Source: UBA7396 sp034676185
GTDB lineage: Bacteria > Patescibacteriota > Gracilibacteria > BD1-5 > UBA6164
DNA: 31,832 bases
Direction of reading: 5' to 3'
Assembly: GCA_034676185.1 (NCBI GenBank)
Contig: JAUCCN010000017.1
Coordinates: 1-31,832, forward strand
A model generated the notes under the pieces. It ran no database searches. It saw only the letters and a program-made list of their open reading frames with translations, and was not told the DNA's origin. The position numbers were made by a program, and so were the translations under genes. Below are positions 11,031-18,866 of this stretch, piece after piece. How positions within the stretch are numbered: position 1 is the first letter of the stretch; each line of letters opens with the position of its first letter.

Positions 11031-11034
11031 AGAT

Positions 11035-11061
11035 TTGAATTATTTTTTTTCTCTATATAAT
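11035..11061 (+). promoter_or_regulatory. promoter candidate for the TPR gene
   Basis: TTGAAT (11035-11040), 15-bp spacer, TATAAT (11056-11061), 29 bases before the ATG and starting 4 bases after the previous stop. Confidence 0.5.
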
Positions 11062-11090
11062 ATTTGCGATTTTAAACTTATTTAATTTCT

Positions 11091-11906
11091 ATGTATTATA
11101 ATTTAGTTTTATTTCAGCTTGAAGTAATAATATTCATAATTTCTATTTTATATATATTTTACTTCCTTTCTTGAAAAATATTTTGAGTATTTATTTCAGT
11201 AAGAAAAATTTTAGGATTAGGCAAGGGAAGGGGGGATAAATCTATTACAAAAATTCAAATATCAGAAGACAAAAATCTTCACGCAAATACATATGTAACT
11301 CAAAAATATCAAATATCTCTAGAAGAGAAAAATAAAGTTTTAGAGCTTTTAAAAAAAATCAAAGTAAATATTTCTAAAGGAGAATATGATTTAGCAAAAA
11401 ATCTTATTGTAGAATGACTTGCCATCGATAAATTTAATATAGATTTAAATTTAGAACTTTCCTGAATTTATATTCAAGAAAAAGAATACCATAAAGCAGA
11501 ATATATCTATAAAGATTTGCTTTTAGTTCACGAATGAGATTTTGAAGTATTAAAAAAATTATCCTATGTACTTACTATGCAGGAGAAATATGATTTAGCG
11601 ATAGAAATGTATAAAAAAGCAAATGATATTAAATCAGATGACAATGAAGTAATAAATATGCTCGCACATCTTTATTATTATAAATGAATGTATGTAGATG
11701 CTATTTCTTATCTCAAACTATATTTAAAAGATCATTCAAGAGATTCAGAAAATATTATTTTACTTTGAGCAAGTTATAGAAATATTGGGAAAATACTTGA
11801 TGCAATTAACACATATAAAAGAGTGTTAGAAATAGACCCTTATAATACTGAAGTAAAAAAAGAAATCGCAGAACTTGAAGCTTTAGAATATACCTCAGCT
11901 GAATAA
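11091..11906 (+). CDS. membrane-anchored TPR repeat protein
   Basis: This 271-residue protein has one N-terminal membrane helix (about residues 6-28), a short basic linker, then tetratricopeptide-like helical repeats from about residue 95 to the end. The clearest repeats have the 34-residue rhythm with A-x-x-x-Y/L patterns: YIQEKEYHKAEYIYKDLL, MQEKYDLAIEMYKKA, YYYKGMYVDAISYLKLYL and YRNIGKILDAINTYKRVLE, followed by DPYN, the usual capping motif. TPR proteins are protein-protein scaffolds; the partner is not readable from sequence. It lies between ftsK and dnaB but has its own promoter and terminator. Confidence 0.85.
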
Positions 11907-11927
11907 AACTTTTTAACATTTTTTATT

Positions 11928-11968
11928 AACAAATTTTAAACGAGTAATTTAAAATTTGTTTTTATTTT
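11928..11968 (+). terminator. intrinsic terminator after the TPR gene
   Basis: A 13-bp perfect stem AACAAATTTTAAA (11928-11940) with its complement (11948-11960), loop CGAGTAA, followed by TTTATTTT. Confidence 0.85.
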
Positions 11969-11969
11969 A

Positions 11970-11996
11970 CTGAAAAATACATATAAATATTATAAT
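11970..11996 (+). promoter_or_regulatory. promoter candidate for dnaB
   Basis: CTGAAA (11970-11975), 15-bp spacer, TATAAT (11991-11996), 20 bases before the dnaB ATG. The mRNA leader would be very short. The -10 lies inside a 25-bp repeat that also occurs before the tRNA. Confidence 0.45.
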
Positions 11997-12010
11997 AATT
12001 TTTAAATTTG
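11986..12010 (+). repeat. 25-bp direct repeat, copy 1 (dnaB promoter)
   Basis: Bases 11986-12010 are identical to 18090-18114 over 25 bp (begins AATATTATAATAATTT and ends AAATTTG). This copy carries the TATAAT of the dnaB promoter and ends 6 bases before the start codon. Both copies are AT-only apart from the last G, so chance similarity in an AT-rich genome is possible. Confidence 0.55.
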
Positions 12011-12016
12011 AAAAGT

Positions 12017-13348
12017 ATGCTAAAAATTCCTCCACACAGCCTAGAAGCTGAACAATCTGTTTTATGAAGTTTACTTATTGATAAAGATTGATTCTTAGTA
12101 ATTTCTGATTTACTATCAAAGGAGGATTTTTATGATGATAGAAATATGAAAGTGTATGAAACAATGCTTGAACTTTATACCAAAAATAAACCTATCGATA
12201 TCATTACTGTAAAAGAAAGACTTGATGATAAAAAACTGCTTGATGAAATTGGATGAATTAGTTATATTATTGAATTGACAGAAATTGTTCCAACAAGTTC
12301 AAATATTTTTGAATATGCTTCTATTGTAAAAAATAAATCCGTAAATAGAAAGCTTATTAAAGCTGGAAATGAGATTATTTTAAATGGATATGATGAAGAA
12401 AAAAATATTAATGAATTGCTTGAAAAATCAGAAAAGTCACTTTTTTGAGTTACACAAGTATTTATAAAAAATAAGTTGGTTCATATCTCAGATATTTTAG
12501 ATTCAAGATTTGAAGAATTTGCTGAAATTCATGAAAATCCAGAGAGTGTAAAAGACCATAGACTGTATACTGGATTTAAATCTCTTGATAATACTCTTGG
12601 ATGACTGAAAGGTTGAGATATGGTAATTTTAGCAGCTCGTCCTTCTATGTGAAAAACTGCTTTTTCGCTTAATTTAGCACAAAATATAGGAATTAATGGA
12701 AAAAATGTTGCAATATTTTCTCTAGAAATGAGTAAAGAACAGCTTACTGATCGTATGATTGCTTCAAGTATTTGAATAAATAGTTGGAAATTAGCAAAAG
12801 GGGAGTTAGAAGATGAGGAATTTGCAAAACTTGGAGAAGCTATGGAAAAACTTTCACAAGCAAATATTTATATTGATGATAGTGCTTGATGAAATTTACT
12901 TGATTTAAAATCAAAATCAAGAAGACTAAAAATGGAAGCAGGGCTTGACTTGATAGTTATTGATTACTTACAACTTATGAGTAATGGAAACAGTTTAAAT
13001 AGAGTTCAAGAAATATCAGAAATATCAAGAGGAATTAAATCACTTGCAAGAGAATTAAATGTACCTATAATTGCACTCAGTCAATTATCTCGTGCTGTTG
13101 AATCAAGAACAGATAAAAAACCAATCCTATCAGATTTAAGAGAATCTGGGTCTATTGAGCAAGATGCAGATATTGTAATGATGTTATATAGAGAAGAATA
13201 TTATGATGAATTTACAGATAGAAAATGAGTGACTGATGTTGCTGTTAGAAAAAACAGAAATGGTCCTGTGGGAACTATTGAACTCATGTTTGATAGAACC
13301 AATCAAAGATTTCTTGAAATGGAAACTACATTAAGAGAAGATTATTAA
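12017..13348 (+). CDS. dnaB: replicative DNA helicase DnaB
   Basis: This 443-residue hexameric 5'-3' helicase of the replication fork is of normal family length. The N-terminal domain begins IPPHSLEAEQSVLGSLL (residues 4-20, first TGA Gly). The RecA-like domain has TGFKSLDNTLGGL, Walker A ARPSMGKTA near 206-214 (Gly by TGA), FSLEMSKEQL, Walker B LIVIDYLQLM near 310, the DnaB-type VPIIALSQLSRAVE, and LRESGSIEQDAD, which ends in the arginine-finger region. The C-terminus keeps RKNRNGPVGT. No intein is present. The gene stands alone between terminators, and its promoter lies just upstream. Confidence 0.97.
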
Positions 13349-13382
13349 TATAAAAAATAAGGTGTTCAAAATATTGTTACAT

Positions 13383-13412
13383 AAAAAAATAGTAAATAAT
13401 TACTATTTTTTT
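13383..13412 (+). terminator. intrinsic terminator after dnaB
   Basis: A 13-bp stem: 13383-13395 (A7 TAGTAA) pairs with 13400-13412 (TTACTA T7), loop ATAA. Its T-tract is the end of the stem itself, so it works mainly for the plus strand, but the A-rich 5' arm makes it usable from the other side too. Confidence 0.8.
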
Positions 13413-13442
13413 ATTATAGGGAATAAAACAGAAAAATTAAAG

Positions 13443-13470
13443 ACATTACATAATGTATGTTATGTAATGT
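13443..13470 (-). terminator. hairpin, probable terminator of the murD transcript
   Basis: An 11-bp perfect stem ACATTACATAA (13443-13453) with 13460-13470, loop TGTATG. On the minus strand it lies just after the stop of the 60-aa gene and is followed by a T-rich run. Confidence 0.6.
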
Positions 13471-13476
13471 AATTGA

Positions 13477-13659
13477 TTAATATGCTTTATTAGAAGAAAT
13501 ATTAACTTTTTGAGTGTTTATATTTGTTATTTTTTCTAATTCTATTCTAACTTTTTTCTTATATTCAAGATATTCATATGTAAAAAATCATAGCATTCAT
13601 GTAATAATTATTAATAAAAATAATATTATTATTAATAAACTATTTGTAGATTCATTCAT
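13477..13659 (-). CDS. small single-pass membrane protein, 60 aa
   Basis: Not recognised. The 60-residue protein has an N-terminal hydrophobic helix (about residues 8-28, LLIIILFLLIIITGMLG, both Gly by TGA) followed by a charged amphipathic stretch EYLEYKKKVRIELEK. It begins 22 bases after the murD stop on the same strand and is followed by a hairpin, so it is likely the last gene of the murD unit. Size and layout resemble small divisome or cell-wall accessory proteins, but nothing specific is visible. Confidence 0.6.
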
Positions 13660-13681
13660 AATTTTAATTATTAGATAAATA

Positions 13682-15010
13682 TTATTGTTCAAAATTTTTA
13701 TATTGTTTTAAAATCTCATTTTTAAAATCATCTCATTTTGCTTCAAAGTTTTTCCATAAACTATAACTTGGACTTGCTGTTGAAAGTAAACAAACCTTTC
13801 AAGAAGAAGTATTTTTAAGAGCAAAAGTGATCGCTTCAGACATTAAACTGGTTTCTAATATAGTATAATTCTTTATTTTAAGCCATTTTTTTATATTTTC
13901 ACCACTTTCTGGAAATAAAACTATATGTTTAATATTTGATTGTTCAATAAAATTAACTAGATTTTCAAAATGATATCATCTATCTGTTCCACCTAGAAAT
14001 ATAGTTTCTACATCATTTGAAAAACTTTTTATAGCTTCAATAGTGCTTTCAGGAGTTGTTGAAATTGCATCATCAATAAATGTAATTCAAACAAATGTTC
14101 AAATATTTTGCAGTCTATGTGGAAGTCATGAAAAATTATTAATTGTTTTTGAAAATATATGATATGGAACTCAAATAATATCACAAACTCATAAAACTCA
14201 AGCAAAATTATCTAAATTATGATTTCCAGGAATTTTAGGATTGATTTGTTCATTGATATTTTTATTGTTTACAAAAAAGAAATTTTCTCTATGGCTATAA
14301 TAAGCCATTTCTCAACCAAAACTTAAAATTTTGCGATTTAAGAGGTTTTTTTGTAATTTTTGATATAAGTGAAGTCAGATTAAAATATTATCGGCATTTT
14401 TTAGCACATTTTTCTTAGCATTTGAGTAATTTTCAAAATTTAAATGCCAATCGAGATGATCTTCATAAATATTTCCTAAAATAGAAATATAGCTGTGATG
14501 ATTTTCTAATTCTTCCAACATATAACTAGAAAGTTCATACACAATAAAATCATAACTGGTATCTTTCAAATCAATTTCATCTAAAACTGGATTTCAAATA
14601 TTTCCAACAATTTTTACATTATATCAAGCATTTTTTAAAAGTTCATAGACAAGTGTTGTTGTTGTTGATTTTCATTTTGTTTGAGTTATGGAAATAATTT
14701 TTCCACTATAGAATTCATAAAAAAGTTTTGTTTGAGTAAGAATTTTATCTTTATACGGTAAAAGTCAGTTTGTGTATGGACTTACACCAGGTGATTTGAA
14801 AATATAATCATATTGATCTAAATTTTCTAAATAACTTTCTCAAACATTCATTTTTCCATTAAAGTTTTCAATTTTGAGATCTATATTTTTGTCTAAAATA
14901 GTTATACTTCCGTCTAAAATGCCATTTTTTTGTAAAAATCTTAGAGTTGAAGCTCCTTCTTTTCCATATCCTAATATGGCAATATTTTTATGAATAAGGT
15001 TGATTTTCAT
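13682..15010 (-). CDS. murD: UDP-N-acetylmuramoylalanine--D-glutamate ligase MurD
   Basis: This 442-residue cytoplasmic Mur ligase adds D-Glu to UDP-MurNAc-L-Ala using ATP. It has the family's normal length, unlike the MurE-like gene. The N-terminal Rossmann-like domain starts KNIAILGYGKEGASTLRFL, and KSPGVSP near residue 75 is characteristic of MurD. The P-loop is TQTKGKSTTTT near 107-117 (usual TGTNGKSTT; the first Gly is Gln and Asn is Lys). Further marks are YELSSYMLEELE, ILGNIYEDHLDWH, PGNHNLDNFAG, and TFIDDAISTTPEST in the C-terminal domain. At least a dozen TGAs encode Gly. The odd substitutions at the P-loop edge keep the catalytic Lys and Ser/Thr. ATG 15010 starts the beta-alpha-beta fold directly. 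Confidence 0.93.
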
Positions 15011-15058
15011 GTATTTTTAAATTATTTTTATAAATTAATCTTATTATACTATTTTTAC

Positions 15059-15087
15059 AAAAAAAAGAAAGGGCTTTAATTCCCTTT
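15059..15087 (-). terminator. intrinsic terminator after the DedA gene
   Basis: On the minus strand AAAGGG and CCCTTT (15082-15087 and 15068-15073) form a stem around 8 bases, followed by C and eight T. It overlaps the last codons and stop of the DedA gene. Confidence 0.75.
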
Positions 15088-15702
15088 TTTATCTAAAAAA
15101 TATTTGTTGGTAATATAATAAATGATAGAAATAATAATTATGATAATTATAGTTCCAATAACTGCTTCTTTTGAGTATTCTGAAATAAGATCTTTATTTT
15201 CTCACGCAATATATCATATAGTAAGAAGTATGATATTCCATATTCATGCTCAGATTCAAGTAAATACGATAAATTTTAAGAAATTCATTTTAAAAACTCA
15301 AGCTGGAATACTGATAAGTTGTCTTACTGCTGGGATAAATCTTCCATTAAATGTGGTGATACTTCCATGTTTTTCAAAAAAAATTTCAGCCTTATCATAG
15401 TGAGTTGCATTCAAAAGAATATATTTTCCATATTTATGAATTAATGCTCTGATAACAGGTCAACCAAGTTTTTTTCATAAAAAATAATTTATAACTGATC
15501 CTGTGATAGCTCATAAAGTTCCTGCTAAAAATGCAAGATATATATTCATTTGTCATAAACTCGATAAATATCAAGCAGGAATCATAGCAATTTCAGAAGG
15601 AAACGGAATAAAACTAGATTCTACAGTCATCATAATAAAAATACCAGCATACCCTAAATCCCCCACTATTTTTACTATAAATGATGCAATTTCTCAGAAC
15701 AT
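15076..15702 (-). CDS. DedA family (VTT domain) membrane protein
   Basis: This 208-residue polytopic inner-membrane protein has the length and order of DedA/SNARE-associated proteins. Diagnostic blocks are ESSFIPFPSEIAMIPAG near residues 28-44 and GRFIPAVRQLISIPAG near 125-141, the two re-entrant half-sites of the family, plus GSVINYFLGKKLG. Several TGA Gly fall at conserved positions, including PAG in both blocks. DedA proteins are thought to move lipids such as undecaprenyl phosphate or phosphatidylethanolamine across the membrane and to affect membrane potential. With murD and murE nearby, carrier-lipid recycling for cell-wall synthesis is a reasonable inference. Upstream of ATG 15702 the frame closes within three codons. 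Confidence 0.93.
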
Positions 15703-15778
15703 AATATTTTATTTAAAATGTAAGTGATTTCATTATATAAAATTTTTTTAAAAGTCTAATTTTATCAAACAAATAAAT

Positions 15779-15806
15779 AAAAAAGAACTTTTAAAAGTTC
15801 TTTTTT
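15779..15806 (-). terminator. intrinsic terminator after ftsH
   Basis: A 28-bp self-complementary palindrome centred between 15792 and 15793 (A6 GAAC T4 / A4 GTTC T6). It overlaps the ftsH stop codon and ends in T6 on the minus strand. Confidence 0.8.
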
Positions 15807-17712
15807 ATGCAAAGTACGCATCAAATTCTTCTTTATTAATTTCTTCTTTTGTAAGTAAATCTTCAGAAATTTTAATATGTAAATCTTTATTTTTTGTAAT
15901 AAGTTCACGAGCTGTATTATAAGCATTTGAGAGAATTTCTTTCACTTTTTTATCTATGAGATTTTGTGTATTATCAGAAAATGGTTTTGCTGCTCATTCT
16001 GCTCAAAGATGATTCCCATTTACAGAATCATTTGCAAAATTTTCAGCTCAAATTTCTTCATCCATACCAAATCTTGTAACCATATCACGAGCAATTTTTG
16101 TAGCTCTTTCAATATCATTTGATGCTCAAGTAGTAATATTATCTTTTCAGAAAAATATTTCTTCAGCTACTCTTCCTCAGTATAGAGTTGCAAGTTCATC
16201 TAAATATTTTGCTTTTGAAACTAAAAGTCTATCTCTTTCAGGTAAAAACCAAGTTACTCAAAGTGCTCATCCTCTTGAAATAATAGAAACTTTATGAACT
16301 GGATCTGTATGTGGAAGTAATTTTCCAACTAAAGCATGTCAAACTTCATGGTAAGCTGTAATTTTTTTCTCTTCATCATTCATAACTTGAGATTTTTTTG
16401 TAAGTCCCATTACAATTTTTTCAAATGCTTCAGTAATAATTTCATTTGTAATTTCTTTTAGATTTTTTCTTGCAGTTATAATTGCAGCTTCATTGATAAG
16501 ATTTCCTAAATCAGCTCCACTAAATCATACTGTTTGAGATGCAAGAGATTTATAATTTACATCTTTTGCAAGAGGTTTATTTTTTGAATGAACTTGTAGA
16601 ATTTTTTCTCTATCCTCTAAATTTGGTAGATTAATAGTTACTTTTCTATCAAATCTTCCTGGTCTTAAAAGTGCTTTATCAAGAACATCAGCTCTGTTTG
16701 TTGCAGCCATAATTATTACATTTGTATCTTGATCAAAACCATCCATTTCTGTAAGAATTTGGTTTAAGGTTTGTTCTCTTTCATCATGTCATCCTCAAAG
16801 TCCAGGTCCTCTTTTTTTACCAATAGCATCAATTTCATCAATAAAGATAATACTTGGAGCTATTTTTTTTGCTTGTTCAAATAAATCTCTTACTCTTGAA
16901 GCTCAAACTCATACAAACATTTCTACAAATTCTGAACCTGAAATACTTAAAAATGGAACATTACTTTCCCCCGCTACTGCTCTTGCAATAAGAGTTTTTC
17001 AAGTACCTGGAGGTCATACAAGTAACACTCATTTTGGTATTTTAGCTCAAATATCTTTATATTTTTTTGGATTTTTTAGAAAATCTACTATTTCCATAAG
17101 TTCTACTTTTTCTTCTTCAGCTCAAGCTACATCAGTAAATAAGACTTTATCTTTATCTTTGTCATAAATTCTCGCTCTTGATTTTCCAAAACTCATAGCA
17201 TTATTTGCCATACCTCACATTCTTCCAATAATAAGAAATGCAATAAGTATAAAAAGTATGAAAAGTATAATTGTTGGAAGCATTTCAGCCCAAAATTTTT
17301 GACTGGTTAAATCTTTTACTTCTACTTTGGTTTGAATATTTTCTCAAGATCCAGTGGTTTCTAAAAGTCCTAAATCCTTTAAAGAGTCATTTGGAGGAAG
17401 TATAACTTTATTTCTTGCTATTTTTTCTATTCATGATTCAATTATTTTTCCACTTAGTGTAGCAATTGCTTTATTATCATCAATTAATACATTACTATAC
17501 ATTCAAGAATTATATGATTGTATAAATGTGTTTAATGAGATATCTTCATCAATAAAAAATTGTCATTTATATAAATTTGGTGCAAAATATGCAAAAAGTA
17601 AAGCTATAATAATTATCCAAATAAGAGCTTTTGCTCCAGAATTTTTTGGTGGCGTTACTTTTAAATTCACAAATTTCTCTTTTTTATTATTTTTTTCTTT
17701 TTTATTCGACAT
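15805..17712 (-). CDS. ftsH: ATP-dependent zinc metalloprotease FtsH
   Basis: This 635-residue hexameric membrane AAA+ protease is full length for the family. Two membrane segments (about residues 31-52 and 137-160) flank a periplasmic domain. The AAA+ domain has Walker A GPPGTGKT near 233-240 (first and third Gly by TGA), Walker B IIFIDEIDAIG, the pore loop FVGVG, and RPGRFDRKV as the second region of homology. The zinc protease has HEVGH near 455-459, the usual HEAGH with Val for Ala, and the third ligand in the ASNDIERAT stretch (TTGASNDIERAT). The C-terminus is short. It degrades misfolded membrane proteins and regulators. No neighbour shares its operon: terminators lie on both sides. Confidence 0.97.
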
Positions 17713-17786
17713 TGTATTTCTCTAAAATATAAAATATGCTCGCTGCATTTTAATGATAGAAACTGAATTTGCAAGTTTATTTTTAC

Positions 17787-17809
17787 AAAAAAAGGAAGAT
17801 ATTTCTTCC
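17787..17809 (-). terminator. intrinsic terminator after the 51-aa ORF
   Basis: GGAAGA and TCTTCC (17794-17799, 17804-17809) with a 4-base loop, followed on the minus strand by T7. This supports transcription of the small ORF upstream of it. Confidence 0.75.
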
Positions 17810-17820
17810 CTATTTTGTAA

Positions 17821-17976
17821 TTAAATCATGAGTAATAATTCTTCTTTTTCTTCTATAGTAAAATATGCTATAAATTTAAGAAAATTATCTTTTTCTTCTG
17901 GAGACAATATCTCAGAATATAAAATTCTTTGTTTGACTCATGGTTCTATAATTATTTTATTTTTTCACATTTTCAT
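17821..17976 (-). CDS. small hypothetical protein, 51 aa
   Basis: Not recognised. The 51-residue protein MKMGKNKIIIEPGVKQRIL continues into an acidic C-terminus (SPEEKDNFLKFIAYFTIEEKEELLLMI). Two TGAs encode Gly. No membrane segment or metal site is seen. Support for it being real: the frame closes just before an intrinsic terminator, and a TATAAT lies on the minus strand at 18029-18024, about 50 bases upstream. A second in-frame ATG two codons in (17970) could also serve as start. Confidence 0.5.
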
Positions 17977-18089
17977 AAAAATTAATAATAAATATGAAAA
18001 AATAATTAAAAAGTTGTAAACATATTATAATATATTTTTTTTAAAAAGTCCAAAAAATATCATAAAAAAATATAAAATTACATTTTGTC

Positions 18090-18114
18090 AATATTATAAT
18101 AATTTTTAAATTTG
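18090..18114 (+). repeat. 25-bp direct repeat, copy 2 (upstream of tRNA)
   Basis: Identical to 11986-12010. This copy also contains TATAAT (18095-18100), and its last bases TTG start the -35 element of the tRNA promoter. Confidence 0.55.
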
Positions 18115-18140
18115 TCTTTTTTCTTATATTCTTATATAAT
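18112..18140 (+). promoter_or_regulatory. tRNA promoter
   Basis: TTGTCT (18112-18117), 17-bp spacer, TATAAT (18135-18140), ending 11 bases before the tRNA. This is the best-spaced sigma70-type promoter seen in the window. Confidence 0.65.
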
Positions 18141-18151
18141 ATTCTCACTTT

Positions 18152-18228
18152 AAGGACCTAGCTTAACTAGAAGAGTGACTGGTTTCCGAAGCCAGTAGGC
18201 ATAGGTGCAATTCCTATGGTCCTTGCCA
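18152..18228 (+). tRNA. tRNA with anticodon CCG (Trp-like; reads CGG), unusual arms
   Basis: A cloverleaf of 77 bases with an encoded CCA. Acceptor AAGGACC pairs with GGTCCTT and the discriminator is G73. D-stem GCTT/GAGT (18161-18164, 18173-18176). Anticodon stem CTGGT/GCCAG with loop TTCCGAA (18184-18190), so anticodon CCG at 18186-18188. T-stem ATAGG/CCTAT with loop TGCAATT. Oddities: an extra A-T pair lengthens the anticodon stem to 6 bp, the D-loop AACTAGAA lacks GG (A at position 18, G19 kept), and the T-loop has G at position 55 where T is normal. The A1-U72 pair, G3-C70 and G73 are tRNA-Trp identity elements, and the loop differs from the bacterial tRNA-Trp loop CTCCAAA at two bases. 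So it is either tRNA-Trp reading CGG, or an aberrant tRNA-Arg. Confidence 0.8.
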
Positions 18229-18251
18229 TATACATAAAGTTTCATAGACCT

Positions 18252-18287
18252 AAGTGCTAGAGTAAGCCAAACTTGAGCACTTTTTTT
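18252..18287 (+). terminator. intrinsic terminator after the tRNA
   Basis: AAGTGCT (18252-18258) pairs with AGCACTT (18276-18282), leading into T7 (18281-18287). The 17-base apex is long. Confidence 0.75.
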
Positions 18288-18339
18288 GATAAAAATTTTC
18301 ATATATTTTCATGGTATTTTTTCTTTAACTTTCTCTTTT

Positions 18340-18518
18340 GTATCTGATAAAAGCAGGTGTAAGACCTATAATCTCTATTAGTCAGGACATTGTGAAACTT
18401 TTTCGTTATGACCCAAGTTATAAAAATATAAAAAATTGATAAAAATTACTATAATCTCAGTATTTTAAATAAATATCTGTAAAAAATCCTATAATCTTGA
18501 TAAACAAGATTATTTTTT
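18340..18518 (+). ncRNA. possible small RNA ending in a terminator (low confidence)
   Basis: The 230 bases after the tRNA terminator have no ORF but end in a clean intrinsic terminator: ATAATCTTG (18491-18499) pairs with CAAGATTAT (18505-18513), loop ATAAA, then T5. Nothing else nearby needs a plus-strand terminator. Inside are the short hairpins AGGT/ACCT (18355-18367) and TGAAA/TTTCG (about 18391-18405). The string CTATAATCT occurs three times, at 18366, 18449 and 18489, each resembling a -10. The start is a guess. No match to tmRNA, RNase P, SRP RNA or 6S RNA consensus was recognised. Confidence 0.3.
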
Positions 18519-18642
18519 GTTTAAATTGCTTTGGGTTGATTATAAGCTCTTTTGCTTAGTTTATATCTAAAAATAAATAAAAACTTCATATATCTTTAAA
18601 GAATTGTAAGCCAAAATAGAGATATAAAAATAATCTTTAAAC

Positions 18643-18670
18643 TTTACAAAAAGAGTAATATAGCTATACT
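18643..18670 (+). promoter_or_regulatory. promoter of the hairpin RNA
   Basis: TTTACA (18643-18648), 16-bp spacer, TATACT (18665-18670). The predicted start of transcription, about 7 bases later, coincides with the first base of the hairpin at 18677. Confidence 0.55.
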
Positions 18671-18676
18671 GAAATT

Positions 18677-18799
18677 GCCAAAATATTCATTAGTAATAAT
18701 CATGAACAAGGGCAACTTAGTTGCTCTAGTCCTTTTTGTGATTATTACAAATTGAGAATGTTTTGGCGAACATCAGAGTATATTAAGTTGCCCTTTTTT
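18677..18799 (+). ncRNA. long hairpin RNA with alternative terminator pairing; leader of the nuclease or independent sRNA
   Basis: Outer stem of 12 bp: 18677-18688 with 18756-18767 (GCCAAAATATTC / GAATGTTTTGGC, one T-G). Middle stem of 10 bp: 18693-18702 with 18739-18748. Apical stem of 8 bp: AGGGCAAC (18709-18716) with GTTGCTCT (18720-18727), loop TTA. The apical 5' strand AAGGGCAACTTA (18708-18719) is also perfectly complementary to TAAGTTGCCCTT (18784-18795), which runs into T6. That makes a pseudoknot or an alternative terminator hairpin. GCGAACA (18766-18772) and TGTTCGC (18799-18805) form yet another stem. A promoter abuts the 5' end. It lies 68 bases before the SNase gene, so it could be a regulated leader or a stand-alone RNA. 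No Rfam family was recognised. Confidence 0.55.
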
Positions 18800-18866
18800 G
18801 TTCGCTATTGCATTTTCAGTTTGTATATTTTGCAATAAATTTATTTTATTTTTTTACCATCATTAT

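Noticed and set aside
15122..15727. Plus-strand ORFs opposite the DedA gene
   Set aside because: They are antisense shadows; the minus-strand frame has family motifs.
18152..18228. tRNA-Gly with anticodon TCC
   Set aside because: That would need a 9-base anticodon loop. Pairing CTGGT/GCCAG gives a normal 7-base loop with CCG. No tRNA-Gly(UCA) for UGA was found in the window.
18677..18805. SRP RNA, 6S RNA or tmRNA
   Set aside because: The SRP GGAA tetraloop motif and tmRNA tRNA-like ends are absent. 6S cannot be excluded by structure alone, but no open-bubble layout is clear.
18230..18866. CRISPR array or tracrRNA
   Set aside because: No regularly spaced repeats and no cas genes; only short non-periodic repeats.
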